64,000 bases of DNA. Source: Rhizobium rhododendri. GTDB taxonomy: Bacteria; Pseudomonadota; Alphaproteobacteria; Rhizobiales; Rhizobiaceae. The translations under genes were made by a program, and so were the position numbers. The stretch spans positions 992,001-1,056,000 of the forward strand of contig NZ_CP117267.1 of the NCBI RefSeq assembly GCF_007000325.2, in the 5' to 3' direction. Positions 28,470-37,470 of this stretch are shown piece by piece. Below the pieces are notes generated by a model. The model had not been told where the DNA came from. It saw nothing but the letters and a program-made list of their open reading frames with translations, and did no database searches. Within the stretch, counting starts at the first letter, position 1; every line of letters begins with the position of its first letter.

Positions 28470-28973
28470 ATGTACTTCGTGCGCACCGCCAGCGCCCGCG
28501 ACCTCGACAAAGTCCGCGCGCTGCTGAACGAGACCTGGCACGCGACCTACGACAATCTCTACGGCGCAGCCAAGGTCGAGGAGATCCATGCGTCGTGGCA
28601 TTCGGCTGCAGCGCTGAAAACGCGCCTGGAGAAGAAGGATTCCGAGTTTGTCGTCGCCGATGACGGCAAGGAGCTCGGCGGCATGGGTTACGCGGCCCTG
28701 TCCGAGGAGACGGCCAAGGTCGCCGTGCTGCACATGCTCTACGTCAGGCCTTCGGCGCAGCGGCAGGGTGTCGGTCGCGATCTCTTCGCAGAGCTCGAGA
28801 CCTGTTTTCCCGATGCCGATCGGATGCGTGTCGAGGTAGAGCCGGAAAATGCACCGGCCATCGCCTTCTACCAGAGCCTCGGCTTCGATGAAGTTGGTCG
28901 GAACAAGAATGATGGCCCGAAGCAATCCGGCTTGCCGACACTGGTGTTAGAGCGCGCCTTGACGAACCACTGA
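28470..28973 (+). CDS. GNAT-family N-acetyltransferase
   Basis: This 167-residue GNAT enzyme has VRALLNETWHATYD, a central LHMLYVRPSAQRQGVGRDL acetyl-CoA loop, and AIAFYQSLGFDEVGR near the end. It is immediately downstream of gatB (two-base gap), so it probably shares its mRNA. Substrate unknown; a link to translation is only positional. Confidence 0.88.
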   Translation: MYFVRTASARDLDKVRALLNETWHATYDNLYGAAKVEEIHASWHSAAALKTRLEKKDSEFVVADDGKELGGMGYAALSEETAKVAVLHMLYVRPSAQRQGVGRDLFAELETCFPDADRMRVEVEPENAPAIAFYQSLGFDEVGRNKNDGPKQSGLPTLVLERALTNH

Positions 28974-29044
28974 TCGACAGAATGTCTCTCCGCTTTCCAT
29001 CGCGTTGCTGGCTGACTCGGCATCATTTCATCCGGCGCAAGCTC

Positions 29045-29217
29045 GCCCCCCTCTGTCACTTCGTGACATCTCCCCCACAAGGGGGGGAGATTGGCTGGAG
29101 ATGCATCGCCTGTCCCAAAGGCAGTGACGTTTCTTTGCCCTTTGGTCAGGCGACCCGGCGGTTGCGGCTGATCTCCCCCTTGTGGGGGAGATGTCGGCGT
29201 AGCCGACAGAGGGGGTT
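29045..29217. repeat. Inverted pair of RIME-like intergenic palindromes
   Basis: A forward copy (29045-29094: CCCCCTCTGTC, then ATCTCCCCCACAAGGGGG) faces a reverse copy (about 29167-29217: GATCTCCCCCTTGTGGGGGA ending GACAGAGGGGG). Each copy is itself palindromic. The pattern resembles rhizobial RIME elements. Most of the gap between two acetyltransferase genes (28974-29303) is this pair. It may act as a transcript stabiliser or end point; that is inference. Confidence 0.75.
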
Positions 29218-29303
29218 ACTCGCTGCAGTCTCGGCGAGATGAATACGATGCAGACGGTGCCATGAACCAGCCACCAGATGGCCAGCCACGAAGGTAGAAC
29301 TCC

Positions 29304-29765
29304 ATGACCAGCCTGACCATCCGCGAAGCCCGCGAGGCAGACCTGCCCGCCCTGATCGCGCTGTTTGCGGCCGACCCGCTCGGCGGCCATGGCGACACGC
29401 TGGATGCGGAAGCGTTCCCCGCTTATCTCGAAGCCTTCCGGACAATCGCAGCCTCGCCCGACCAGACCCTTTATGTCGCGGAGCGCAACGGCGAAGTCGT
29501 CGGCACCTTCCAGACCATGTTCACCACCTCGCTCACGGGCCGGGGCGGGTCGGCAATGATCATCGAGGCGGTGCAGACGCGCGACGACATGCGCGGGCAG
29601 GGGATCGGTGCTGCGATGATCCACCACTGTATCGCGGACGCAAAGCGTCGTGGCGCAAGGCTGGTGCAGCTGACATCCAACGCGACCCGCAAGGATGCCC
29701 ATCGCTTCTACGAGCGGCTGGGCTTCAAGCCGAGCCATCTCGGCTTCAAGATGGCGCTTAAATGA
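29304..29765 (+). CDS. GNAT-family N-acetyltransferase
   Basis: The 153-residue enzyme has the acetyl-CoA loop TRDDMRGQGIGAAMI and a typical end, DAHRFYERLGFKPSHLGF. The central beta-bulge region GTFQTMFTTSLTGRGGSAMIIEAV resembles GNATs of the aminoglycoside or phosphinothricin type, but the substrate is not assignable. It starts after the RIME-like pair and precedes the NDUFA12-like gene by about 110 bases. Confidence 0.88.
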   Translation: MTSLTIREAREADLPALIALFAADPLGGHGDTLDAEAFPAYLEAFRTIAASPDQTLYVAERNGEVVGTFQTMFTTSLTGRGGSAMIIEAVQTRDDMRGQGIGAAMIHHCIADAKRRGARLVQLTSNATRKDAHRFYERLGFKPSHLGFKMALK

Positions 29766-29874
29766 CAGCCTGATCGGCTGGAATCGCTGGACAATATTTT
29801 CTTCCGGCGGCATAAGCTTTGGATCGAATTCTGCTCCCGCCCGCGCCGGTTCGCCGGGCCTCGAGGAAAAGACA

Positions 29875-30273
29875 ATGATGAAATTCCTGCTGCTGACCTT
29901 CACCTGGTGGAACGGTGCGACTGTCGGCACCCGGCTGGCGATCTGGCGCTTCGGCAAGCGCGTCGGCGAGGATGAAGCCGGCAACGTCTACTATGAAGGC
30001 GGCATGTCGTCCTACGGCCTGCGCAAGCGCTACGTCGTCTATAACGGCTATGCCGAGGCCTCGGCTATCCCGCCGGGCTGGCACGGCTGGATGCACCATC
30101 GCACAGACGTTCCGCCGTCGGAGGAGACCTACGTCCCCAAGGAATGGCAGAAGGCTCACAAGCAGAACCTGACGGGCACGCCGCAGGCCTATCGTCCGCC
30201 GGGCTCGCTTGCCGTTGCCGGCGAGCGCCCGCGCGTCACCGGCGACTACGACGCATGGACGCCCGGCAACTGA
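29875..30273 (+). CDS. NADH:ubiquinone oxidoreductase subunit NDUFA12-like
   Basis: The 132-residue protein shows WNGATVGTRLAIWRFGKRVGEDEAGNVYYE, then RYVVYNGYAEASAIPPGWHGWMHH, the hallmark of the NDUFA12/B17.2 family, an accessory subunit of alphaproteobacterial and mitochondrial complex I. The ATG at 29875 follows GAGGAAAA. It is adjacent to a DUF2155 gene, an arrangement I recall in Rhizobiales. Confidence 0.93.
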   Translation: MMKFLLLTFTWWNGATVGTRLAIWRFGKRVGEDEAGNVYYEGGMSSYGLRKRYVVYNGYAEASAIPPGWHGWMHHRTDVPPSEETYVPKEWQKAHKQNLTGTPQAYRPPGSLAVAGERPRVTGDYDAWTPGN

Positions 30274-30381
30274 TCGGATCGTTCAACCCGCGCTTTGGCC
30301 ACATTTGGCGTTTACGCGCTGTAAACCGGCTGCTCGTCGCATGAGCTCTGCCGACCGATACCACGCTGGAGACTGGCGGAT

Positions 30382-30819
30382 ATGACGTTTTTCACGCGAG
30401 GCGCTTCTTTGCGTGCGGCGACCGCAGCGATGTTTGCCCTTGGCGCCATTGCAGTATCCGCCCCGGCCGAAGCCGCCCGTATCTCCAATCCTGTCGCAGT
30501 GTTTTCAGGCCTCGACAAGATCACCGGCCGTATCACCACATTTGACGTATACTTGAACGAAACCGTCCAATTCGGTGCCCTTCAGGTGACGCCAAAAGCC
30601 TGCTATTCGCGCGACGATGCCGAGCAGCAAAAGGTCGACGGATTCGTCGAGGTCGACGAAATCACGCTCGACCGCCGCATCCGCCGCATCTTCACCGGCT
30701 GGATGTTCGCAGACAGCCCCGGCCTCAACGCCGTCGAGCACCCGATCTACGACGTCTGGCTGAAAGAGTGTAAACAAAAGTCCGACGTCCCACCACCGGA
30801 TGCGGCGAAGACGAATTAG
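30382..30819 (+). CDS. DUF2155 family periplasmic protein
   Basis: The 145-residue protein has an N-terminal signal sequence (hydrophobic MFALGAIAVSAPAEA, cleavage near residue 31) and the DUF2155 core: LDKITGRITTFDVYLNETVQFGAL, CYSRDD and FTGWMFADSPGLNAVEHPIYDVWLKEC. Two cysteines may form a disulfide. Predicted periplasmic; function unknown. Confidence 0.92.
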   Translation: MTFFTRGASLRAATAAMFALGAIAVSAPAEAARISNPVAVFSGLDKITGRITTFDVYLNETVQFGALQVTPKACYSRDDAEQQKVDGFVEVDEITLDRRIRRIFTGWMFADSPGLNAVEHPIYDVWLKECKQKSDVPPPDAAKTN

Positions 30820-30914
30820 GGTGGTGTTGATGGGTCAATGGATACGTCACCACTGGATCCAGTACCCAATGAGCAAGAACGCGGTTTACTCATCTTACTT
30901 GGTCGCCGCCCCGC

Positions 30915-30948
30915 CTCCCTCATTCCTGTGCTCGTCACAGGAATCCAG
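30915..30948 (-). repeat. CTGGATTCC-type intergenic hairpin repeat, copy 2
   Basis: Read on the reverse strand this unit begins CTGGATTCCTGTG and ends ATGAGGGAG, with an inner hairpin CCTGTG-CACAGG around a CTCGT/ACGAG loop. It faces copy 3 at 31024-31057 in inverted orientation, so the two could pair in a transcript. Together they occupy most of the gap between DUF2155 and aat (30820-31140). Confidence 0.6.
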
Positions 30949-31023
30949 GCACGTCGCGTCTGCGACGTAGTATGACTTTCACAGATAGAAAAGATGTAGG
31001 ACACGCCCAAGGACTTGGGCTTA

Positions 31024-31057
31024 CTGGATCCCTGTGACGAGCACAGGGAAGAGGGAG
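31024..31057 (+). repeat. CTGGATCCC-type intergenic hairpin repeat, copy 3
   Basis: The unit starts CTGGATCCCTGTGACGAG and ends GAGGGAG, with a CCTGTG/CACAGG stem. It is the inverted partner of copy 2, with few differences. I recall similar sequences as common dispersed repeats in Rhizobium intergenic DNA. Confidence 0.6.
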
Positions 31058-31140
31058 GGTGGGATTGCGCTCTCCGGCCTTGCGATTGCCTTTGCCTTCC
31101 CGATTCTTCGCTAACTTGGGCAGCAAATTCTGCTCACGCC

Positions 31141-31755
31141 TCAGAATTCCAGATTGCGGCTTTCCATCGCCGCCTTCAACAGCACCGCATACTCGTCCTT
31201 CGGCACATCGATGGCGCCGAAGCTCTTGAGATGCTCGGTCGTGAACTGGGTGTCCAGCAGCGTAAACCCCTTGGCCCGCAGGCGCTCCACGAGATGCACC
31301 AGGCAGATCTTCGAGGCATCCGTTCTGCGCGAAAACATGCTTTCGCCAAAAAACGCTGAGCCGAGCGAGACGCCGTACAGGCCGCCGACGAGCTGGTTGC
31401 CGTCCCAGGCTTCGACCGAATGGGTGTGGCCGACGCGGTGGAGGGCGGAGTAGAGGTTGCGGATTGTGGAATTGATCCAGGTGGATGGCCGGCCGGTCGT
31501 GGCCTCGCCGCAGGCTGATATGACGGCGTCGAAATCGTAATCGAAGCGGATGTCGAAGGGGGATTTGCGGACGGTCTTGGCGAGACTTTTGGAGACGTGG
31601 AACCCGTCGAGCGGCAGGATACCACGCATCTCAGGCTCGACCCAGAAAATCTCCGGATCGTCTGCCGATTCGGCCATCGGAAAAAGGCCGATGGAATAGG
31701 CCCGCAGAAGGATCTCGGGGGGAAGCCCTTGCGATCTTCTGCGGGAGCCTGCCAT
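31141..31755 (-). CDS. aat: Leucyl/phenylalanyl-tRNA-protein transferase
   Basis: The 204-residue enzyme adds Leu or Phe to proteins with N-terminal Arg or Lys, targeting them to ClpS-ClpAP. Recognisable segments are [62 protein letters not shown] and [16 protein letters not shown]. It starts three bases after the accC stop, so it is probably the last gene of the accB-accC-aat operon. Confidence 0.96.
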   Translation of the reverse strand: MAGSRRRSQGLPPEILLRAYSIGLFPMAESADDPEIFWVEPEMRGILPLDGFHVSKSLAKTVRKSPFDIRFDYDFDAVISACGEATTGRPSTWINSTIRNLYSALHRVGHTHSVEAWDGNQLVGGLYGVSLGSAFFGESMFSRRTDASKICLVHLVERLRAKGFTLLDTQFTTEHLKSFGAIDVPKDEYAVLLKAAMESRNLEF

Positions 31756-31758
31756 TGC

Positions 31759-33105
31759 TTACTCTACCGGCTTTTCGAGGTAGTGCTCCAGCCAGTGGAT
31801 ATCGTAATCGCCATTGGCGATATCCTGGTTGGAGACCAGATCCTGGAACAGCGGCAGGGTGGTTTTGATGCCGTCGACGACGAATTCGTCGAGTGCACGA
31901 CGAAGCCGCATCATGCATTCGACACGGGTGCGGCCGTGAACGATCAGCTTGCCGATCAGGCTGTCGTAGTAGGGCGGGATCTTGTAGCCCTGATACACCC
32001 CGGAATCGATGCGCACGCCAAGACCGCCGGGCGCATGGAAATGCGTGATCGTGCCGGGCGAGGGCACGAAGGTGCGCGCGTCCTCGGCGTTGATCCGGCA
32101 TTCGATGGCGTGGCCCTGGAAATGTACCTCGTCCTGCGTCACCGAAAGACCGCCACCGGAGGCAACGCGGATCTGCTCGTGCACGAGATCGATGCCGGTG
32201 ATGGCTTCCGTGACGGGATGCTCGACCTGCAGGCGGGTGTTCATTTCGATGAAATAGAACTCGCCGTTTTCATAGAGAAACTCGATGGTGCCGGCGCCGC
32301 GATATTTCAGCTTCTTCATGGCATCGGCGCAGATCTGGCCGATCTTCATCCGCTGCTCGACATTGAGCGCCGGCGAATTGGCTTCTTCCCAGACCTTCTG
32401 ATGGCGCCGCTGCAGCGAGCAGTCGCGCTCACCGAGATGGATGGCGTTGCCTTCGCCGTCGCCGAACACCTGAACTTCGATATGGCGCGGCGTCGTCAGG
32501 TATTTTTCCATGTAGACGGCGTCGTTGCCAAAGGCAGCAAGCGATTCCGAGCGCGCCGTCGACCAGGCCTCGAGCACATCATCCGGCGAGTGTGCCAGCT
32601 TCATGCCGCGTCCGCCACCGCCGGCCGTTGCCTTGATCAGCACGGGGTAGCCGATTTCGGCAGCCGTCTTGATGGCGTCGGCTTCTGTCTTGACCTCGCC
32701 GTCGGAGCCGGGAACGACCGGAATGCCGAGTTCGACAGCCGTCAGCTTGGCGGTGATCTTGTCGCCCATCAGCCGGATATGTTCGGCCGTCGGCCCGATG
32801 AAGGTGATGCCGTGGGCCTCGAGTATATCGGCGAACTTGGCGTTCTCTGACAAGAAGCCGTAGCCGGGATGCACGGCATCTGCGCCGGTGATCTCGCAGG
32901 CAGCAACGATCTGGTGGATGTTGAGATAGCTATCGCGGGCCTGCGGGGGGCCGATGCAGACGCTCTCGTCGGCAAGCCGCACATGCATCGCATCGGCATC
33001 GGCCGTCGAGTGAACGGCAACGCACGGAATGCCGAGCTCCTTGCAGGCGCGCAGCACGCGAAGGGCGATCTCGCCGCGATTGGCTATGAGGATCTTGGAA
33101 ATCAT
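31759..33105 (-). CDS. accC: Biotin carboxylase, acetyl-CoA carboxylase subunit
   Basis: This 448-residue ATP-grasp enzyme carboxylates biotin on AccB for malonyl-CoA synthesis. Motifs include [16 protein letters not shown] at the start, [11 protein letters not shown] in the ATP site, and [18 protein letters not shown] with the active residues. The start is the conserved ATG at 33105; the frame runs 14 codons further upstream without homology. accB ends 13 bases upstream. Confidence 0.97.
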   Translation of the reverse strand: MISKILIANRGEIALRVLRACKELGIPCVAVHSTADADAMHVRLADESVCIGPPQARDSYLNIHQIVAACEITGADAVHPGYGFLSENAKFADILEAHGITFIGPTAEHIRLMGDKITAKLTAVELGIPVVPGSDGEVKTEADAIKTAAEIGYPVLIKATAGGGGRGMKLAHSPDDVLEAWSTARSESLAAFGNDAVYMEKYLTTPRHIEVQVFGDGEGNAIHLGERDCSLQRRHQKVWEEANSPALNVEQRMKIGQICADAMKKLKYRGAGTIEFLYENGEFYFIEMNTRLQVEHPVTEAITGIDLVHEQIRVASGGGLSVTQDEVHFQGHAIECRINAEDARTFVPSPGTITHFHAPGGLGVRIDSGVYQGYKIPPYYDSLIGKLIVHGRTRVECMMRLRRALDEFVVDGIKTTLPLFQDLVSNQDIANGDYDIHWLEHYLEKPVE

Positions 33106-33118
33106 GGGCATGGGCCTA

Positions 33119-33586
33119 CTACTCGATGATGACGAGAGCTTCGCCATATTCGACCGGCCGCCCGTCTTCGATGAGGATTTCTGTCACCTTGCCGGACTTC
33201 GGCGCAGGGATCTGGTTCATCGTCTTCATGGCTTCGATGATCAGCAGCGTCTGGCCTTCCTTGACCATGGCGCCGACTTCGATGAAGGCGCGGGCGCCGG
33301 GAGCGGACGCCATGTAGACCGTACCGACCATCGGCGCCAGAACGACGTTGTCGGGGTTGCGCGCAGGGGCTGCCGGAGCGGTGGCAACGGCTGCGGCAGG
33401 TGCTGCCATCTGCTGCTGCGGCGCTGTCATCATCGGTGCCTGGACATACTGCGTCGTGCCGGCGCGGGAAACGCGGATGCGCAGATCGTCCTGTTCGACC
33501 TCGATCTCGGTCAGATCGGTCTCGTTGAGGATGTTTGCGAGATTGCGGATCAGTGCCTCGTCGATACCCGGTTTGTTGTCAGCCAT
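33119..33586 (-). CDS. accB: Biotin carboxyl carrier protein of acetyl-CoA carboxylase
   Basis: The 155-residue carrier has an N-terminal dimer region ([21 protein letters not shown]), an Ala/Pro-rich linker (about 50-80), and the C-terminal biotinyl domain with the biotin-accepting Lys in [12 protein letters not shown]. It is followed by accC. In related rhizobia aroQ is expected directly upstream; here only a remnant is seen. Confidence 0.97.
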   Translation of the reverse strand: MADNKPGIDEALIRNLANILNETDLTEIEVEQDDLRIRVSRAGTTQYVQAPMMTAPQQQMAAPAAAVATAPAAPARNPDNVVLAPMVGTVYMASAPGARAFIEVGAMVKEGQTLLIIEAMKTMNQIPAPKSGKVTEILIEDGRPVEYGEALVIIE

Positions 33587-33654
33587 GGAATTTGCCCTGT
33601 GTCATTCTTGTTATTGCGTCAATTTGGTTTGGCGCGATGCGCCTCTGTCGTCTG

Positions 33655-33798
33655 CTAGGCGGGCCGCCGCCGCGCACCGCTTCCTTCGTGAGCCGCTTCC
33701 CGTAGCATCGGGATCCCGCTGTCGCCAGCGTCTGGCTCAGGCACGACTGACGCTGGGAGCGCCGGGCCGTTGAGGAGAAGAATGGTGTGCGTCATCAT
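33655..33798 (-). pseudogene. aroQ: Probable remnant of type II 3-dehydroquinate dehydratase
   Basis: The frame MMTHTILLLNGP at 33798-33763 matches the conserved AroQ start (MTxTIxxLNGPN). After it, all family similarity stops and 35 unrelated residues run to a stop at 33655. In related rhizobia, as I recall, aroQ lies between the DsbA-like gene and accB, exactly this position. I infer that most of aroQ was deleted and replaced by a GC-rich palindromic sequence (inner arms AGCGTC/GACGCT). The match is short, about 12 residues, so this is a strong but not certain call. Confidence 0.6.
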
Positions 33799-33960
33799 CG
33801 GTTCCGTCAAAGTCCAGGGCAACCTATAGACTCCCGCGCCTCCGGAGGAAAGCCCCCAAGGCACGGGACGCACGCGCTGCTGCGGCAGCCAGCCCTTGTC
33901 CACATCTAACAGGGGGCGATTGCGGCAATATGATGGGGGATGGGTACGTAGACCAGCCGA

Positions 33961-34728
33961 TCAGCAGCTGGTCTTGCCGCAGGCCCGCACGCTGGCGACC
34001 TTTTCCTTCAGTGCATCGAGGCCGATGGCGCCGGAGACAGCCTCGTTGCCGATGACATAGGCCGGCGTACCGGTAACGCCGAGGTCCGTCGCCAGCTGGT
34101 ATGTGGCCTTGACGCTGTCGGTGTTCGGGTTGGCGGCCATCTCCTTGCGCAGCGCATCTTCCTTGACGCCCAGCGTGCCGGCGACCTCGATGGCGCTGTC
34201 CTCGGTGGCGCGACCCTCGCTGGAGAGCAGCGTATGGCTGAATTCGGCATATTTTGCCGGTGCCAGACGGCGGAAAGCATCGGAAACGCGCGAGGCTGCC
34301 ACCGAATCCGGCCCGAGAATCGGGAATTCCTTGAGGACATAGCGAATGTTCTTGTCGGCCTTTAGCAGCGCGTCGGTGTCGGCAAGCGCGTGGCGGCAGT
34401 AGCCGCAATTATAGTCGAAGAACTCGACGATGGTGACATCGCCCTTGTCATTGCCGATGTTGACATCGGACTTGCTGTTGAAGATTTCGTCCTTGTTATC
34501 GGAAATCGCCTTGTTCGACTGGCTGAGGCGCTGCTCTTCCTGCTTCTTTTCGAGCGCCGCCTGCACATCCAGCATGACTTCCGGATGGCTGACGAGGTAT
34601 TCCTTGATGAAGTCGCCCATCTCCTTCTTCTGCGCCTCGTCCATCGCCAGCGCCGGCTGGGAGAAGGCAAGCGACGAGAACAGGGCAACCGCCGAAAGGC
34701 TCATCAGGGTTTTCGAAAGCAGGGCCAT
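33961..34728 (-). CDS. DsbA-family thioredoxin-fold periplasmic protein
   Basis: The 255-residue protein has a signal peptide (hydrophobic LMSLSAVALFSSLAFS, ending PALA near residue 29). An N-terminal helical region (EYLVSHPEVMLDVQAALEKKQ) resembles the oligomerising part of ScsC-type proteins. The thioredoxin active site is NCGYCRHAL and the cis-proline lies in VTGTPAYV. It is a predicted periplasmic thiol oxidoreductase or isomerase. The start at 34728 is chosen for the signal peptide; the frame extends another 52 codons upstream without sense. Confidence 0.9.
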   Translation of the reverse strand: MALLSKTLMSLSAVALFSSLAFSQPALAMDEAQKKEMGDFIKEYLVSHPEVMLDVQAALEKKQEEQRLSQSNKAISDNKDEIFNSKSDVNIGNDKGDVTIVEFFDYNCGYCRHALADTDALLKADKNIRYVLKEFPILGPDSVAASRVSDAFRRLAPAKYAEFSHTLLSSEGRATEDSAIEVAGTLGVKEDALRKEMAANPNTDSVKATYQLATDLGVTGTPAYVIGNEAVSGAIGLDALKEKVASVRACGKTSC

Positions 34729-34928
34729 AAAATCCTCGTCATCTGGTAACTGGGCAGGGTGTTCGGGTTCAGCTATCACCGCGTGGTTAACATCTGCTGA
34801 CACAAAGCGGCAAGGTAAGATGCTGCGGTAAAAGGTCAAACAGCTAATTTCATCAGTGCCGCACAATCGCGCCATTGTGAACACGCAAGCTTTGCGGCAA
34901 TTGTCTGGCCACGCAAACAGTCGAGAAG

Positions 34929-36095
34929 GTGCCGAATTTGTTTTCCCTATCCAAGCGCAGCGACGTCGAGCCGTTTCACGCCATGGACGTCCTGGCCGAG
35001 GCGACGCGGCGTCGTCAGGCCGGCCATCCCGTCATTTCCATGGCCGTCGGCCAGCCATCGCACCCGACGCCGAAGGCAGCGCTGGAGGCCGCCCGCAGCG
35101 CGCTGGAGCACGGCCGCATCGGCTATACCGACGCGCTCGGCATGGCTGCCCTGAAGCAGGCGATATCCGGCCACTACAAGTCCCACCACGACCTTTCCAT
35201 CGACCCCGCGCGCATCGCCATCACCACAGGTTCGTCGGCCGGCTTCAATCTGGCCTTCCTCGCTCTGTTCGATCCCGGCGATTACGTCGCCATCGCACGG
35301 CCCGGCTATCCCGCCTATCGCAACATCCTGTCTGCCCTCGGCCTTCAGGTCATCGAGGTACCGGTCAGCGCCGAGACAGCGTTTACGCTGACGCCCGAGA
35401 GCCTCAAGGCGGCACAGGTCGAAAGCGGCAAGCGGCTGAAGGGCGTGCTGCTTGCCAGCCCCGCCAACCCGACAGGAACCGTCACCAGCCGGGAAGGGCT
35501 GGAGGCGCTGGCCGCTTACTGTGCTGACAACGCCATCGCCTTCATTTCTGATGAGATCTACCACGGTCTGACATTCGTCGGAGAAGAGACCAGCGCACTC
35601 GAAATCACCAATGACGCCATCGTCATCAACTCGTTCTCGAAATATTACTGCATGACCGGCTGGCGGGTTGGCTGGATGGTGCTGCCGGAGCGCCTGGTGC
35701 GGCCGATCGAGCGTGTCGCCCAAAGCCTCTACATCTCGGCGCCGGAACTGTCGCAGATCGCAGCCACCGCAGCACTGGGTGCGGGCGCCGAACTAGACGT
35801 CTACAAGGCGAGCTACGCCCGAAACCGCGACCTGCTCGCCAGCCGCCTGCCAGAGATCGGCTTTTCCATAGCCTCGCCCATGGACGGCGCCTTCTACGCC
35901 TATGTTGACGTCAGCCGCTTCACCAACGACAGCATGGGCTTTGCGCGCAAGATGCTCGCCGAGATCAACGTCGCCGCCACCCCCGGCCTGGATTTCGATC
36001 CGCTGGAAGGTTTTCGGGCGCTGCGGTTTTCCTATGCGGGCTCGAACAGAGAGATCGAGGAAGCCGTCGAACGGCTCGCAGATTGGTTGAAATAG
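34929..36095 (+). CDS. Pyridoxal-phosphate-dependent aminotransferase, class I/II
   Basis: The 388-residue fold-type I aminotransferase shows GQPSHPTPKAALEAA, the cofactor region ITTGSSAGFNLAF, LASPANPTG, ISDEIYHGLTF and the Schiff-base lysine in SFSKYYCMTGWRVGW. The C-terminal substrate Arg is in LRFSYAGSNREIEEA. It is probably an aspartate or broad-range aminotransferase; the substrate is not resolved. The start is GTG at 34929, with GAGAAG upstream. Confidence 0.92.
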   Translation: MPNLFSLSKRSDVEPFHAMDVLAEATRRRQAGHPVISMAVGQPSHPTPKAALEAARSALEHGRIGYTDALGMAALKQAISGHYKSHHDLSIDPARIAITTGSSAGFNLAFLALFDPGDYVAIARPGYPAYRNILSALGLQVIEVPVSAETAFTLTPESLKAAQVESGKRLKGVLLASPANPTGTVTSREGLEALAAYCADNAIAFISDEIYHGLTFVGEETSALEITNDAIVINSFSKYYCMTGWRVGWMVLPERLVRPIERVAQSLYISAPELSQIAATAALGAGAELDVYKASYARNRDLLASRLPEIGFSIASPMDGAFYAYVDVSRFTNDSMGFARKMLAEINVAATPGLDFDPLEGFRALRFSYAGSNREIEEAVERLADWLK

Positions 36096-36185
36096 GATTA
36101 TTTTTCAGAGGCTTGGCAGCATCCGCGGAATCTATCAGGCAAGCGGTTGATTCGAAGTATGAGGCAAGAACCATGTCAGCCCCGG

Positions 36186-36320
36186 CGTGATCTCCCCCTT
36201 GTGGGGGAGATGTCGGCTCGGCCGACAGAGGGGGCTGGATACCAACACCCCCAGATTTGTCGCGCCACCCCCCTCTGTCACCTCCGGTGACATCTCCCCC
36301 ACAAGGGGGGAGATCAGACT
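36186..36320. repeat. Inverted pair of RIME-like intergenic palindromes
   Basis: A reverse-type copy (36186-36234: TGATCTCCCCCTTGTGGGGG ending ACAGAGGGGG) is followed by a forward copy (about 36270-36320: CCCCCTCTGTC, ATCTCCCCCACAAGGGGGG). The pair resembles that at 29045-29217 but in the opposite nesting order. It fills part of the gap after the aminotransferase, next to the frameshifted phosphotransferase. I see nothing further in 36321-36562. Confidence 0.75.
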
Positions 36321-36562
36321 GCAGCGCTAAAAATCGATACCGTGTCTTTGCCATCGGCGTTTGCTCGAGCGATGCAAGCCATCGTGACAAAGCAAAAACA
36401 AGCGACCGGGGTCGTCCAGGGCAACCCATGGGTCTAAGCTTCCGAATACTTATGTGGCAACTCGCGATGTAGCTTTCAAATTTCCTCGAGAAGTTTGTCG
36501 GGCGTGCGTTACTTGTGTGTGAGCAACTGTCAGCACGAACAGTCACGGTAAAGGAGTGAAAG

Positions 36563-37335
36563 TTGGAGGCTTTACATGGTGGGAGAGCCGGGAAGATCTG
36601 GCGGGAGGGAAAGACGGTCCGCCGGCCGGCTGGATCATGGACCCCGACTGTTCATAGGTTTTTGCGGCATCTGCAATCCAAAGGCTTCATGAGCGCACCA
36701 ACGCCCTTAGCAATCGATGGGACGTATGAGGTGGTGAGTTACGTGGACGGGCGCGTATGTGAGCATCTTGGTGATCAGGATGTCGGTTCAGAGCAGATGT
36801 TGGCTTCGGCAGGGAAGCTTCTCCGGTACTTCCATCGCGCATCAGAGGGTTTCTTGAAACGGATCGCGCGGTGCAGACGTGGTTTCTGCAGGCGCAAGAG
36901 CCGGAGGAGATCGTGTGTCACGGTGACTTCGCGCCCTACAACGTGACTGCCATCGACGGAATTGCGACAGGAATCATAGATTTTGATACTGCACATCCGG
37001 GACCCGCTCTATGGGACTTGGCGTATGCAGTTTACCGATGGGCGCCACTGTCCGATCCATCCAATCACGGCGTGGTATTTGAACTCGAAGAACAGTTTCA
37101 GCGAGCGACAATTTTCTGCGATGCTTATGGTGCGACACATGAAGAGAGAGTTCAGCTTCCGGAAGTCATATGCAGACGCCTGACGGCGCTGGTAAACTTC
37201 ATTCGCGCAAGCGCTGAGGCTGGCGACGAGATATTTGTGCAGAACGTTGAAGCTGGACATACAGATGTATATCTGCGGGATATTGTTCACATCCAGAGGC
37301 AGGCGGATCCATTGATCTCAGCCTTGACCCGTTAA
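36563..37335 (+). pseudogene. Frameshifted aminoglycoside-phosphotransferase-like gene
   Basis: The N-terminal part, from TTG 36563 with AAGGAG upstream, reads LHGGRAGKIWREGKTVRRPAG and LLRYFHRASEGFL. It loses phase at about 36841-36870. The second part continues in another frame as TWFLQAQEPEEIVCHGDFAPYN, with Brenner motif HGDFAPYN and the GIIDFDTAHPGPALWDLAY metal motif, ending at 37335. Both halves belong to the APH phosphotransferase family. The gene is less GC-rich than neighbours. One indel explains the break; a sequencing error is possible. Confidence 0.8.
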
Positions 37336-37412
37336 GCGCGCTGGCCAGTTAGCAGAAGTAGAAATAGTCCGTCTGCCGCTACTTCGGTCCAAATCCCAAC
37401 CAAACACACCAT

Positions 37413-37447
37413 AAAAAAATCCGGCTGCATCGCTGCAGCCGGATTTT
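37413..37447 (-). terminator. Rho-independent terminator downstream of rne
   Basis: AATCCGGCTGCA and TGCAGCCGGATT form a 12-bp perfect stem with a four-base loop, flanked by A-runs and T-runs on both sides, so it can work in both directions. It lies 24 bases after the rne stop and also ends the phosphotransferase region from the other side. Confidence 0.85.
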
Positions 37448-37470
37448 ATTCATTGGCCTCCGAAAATCTT

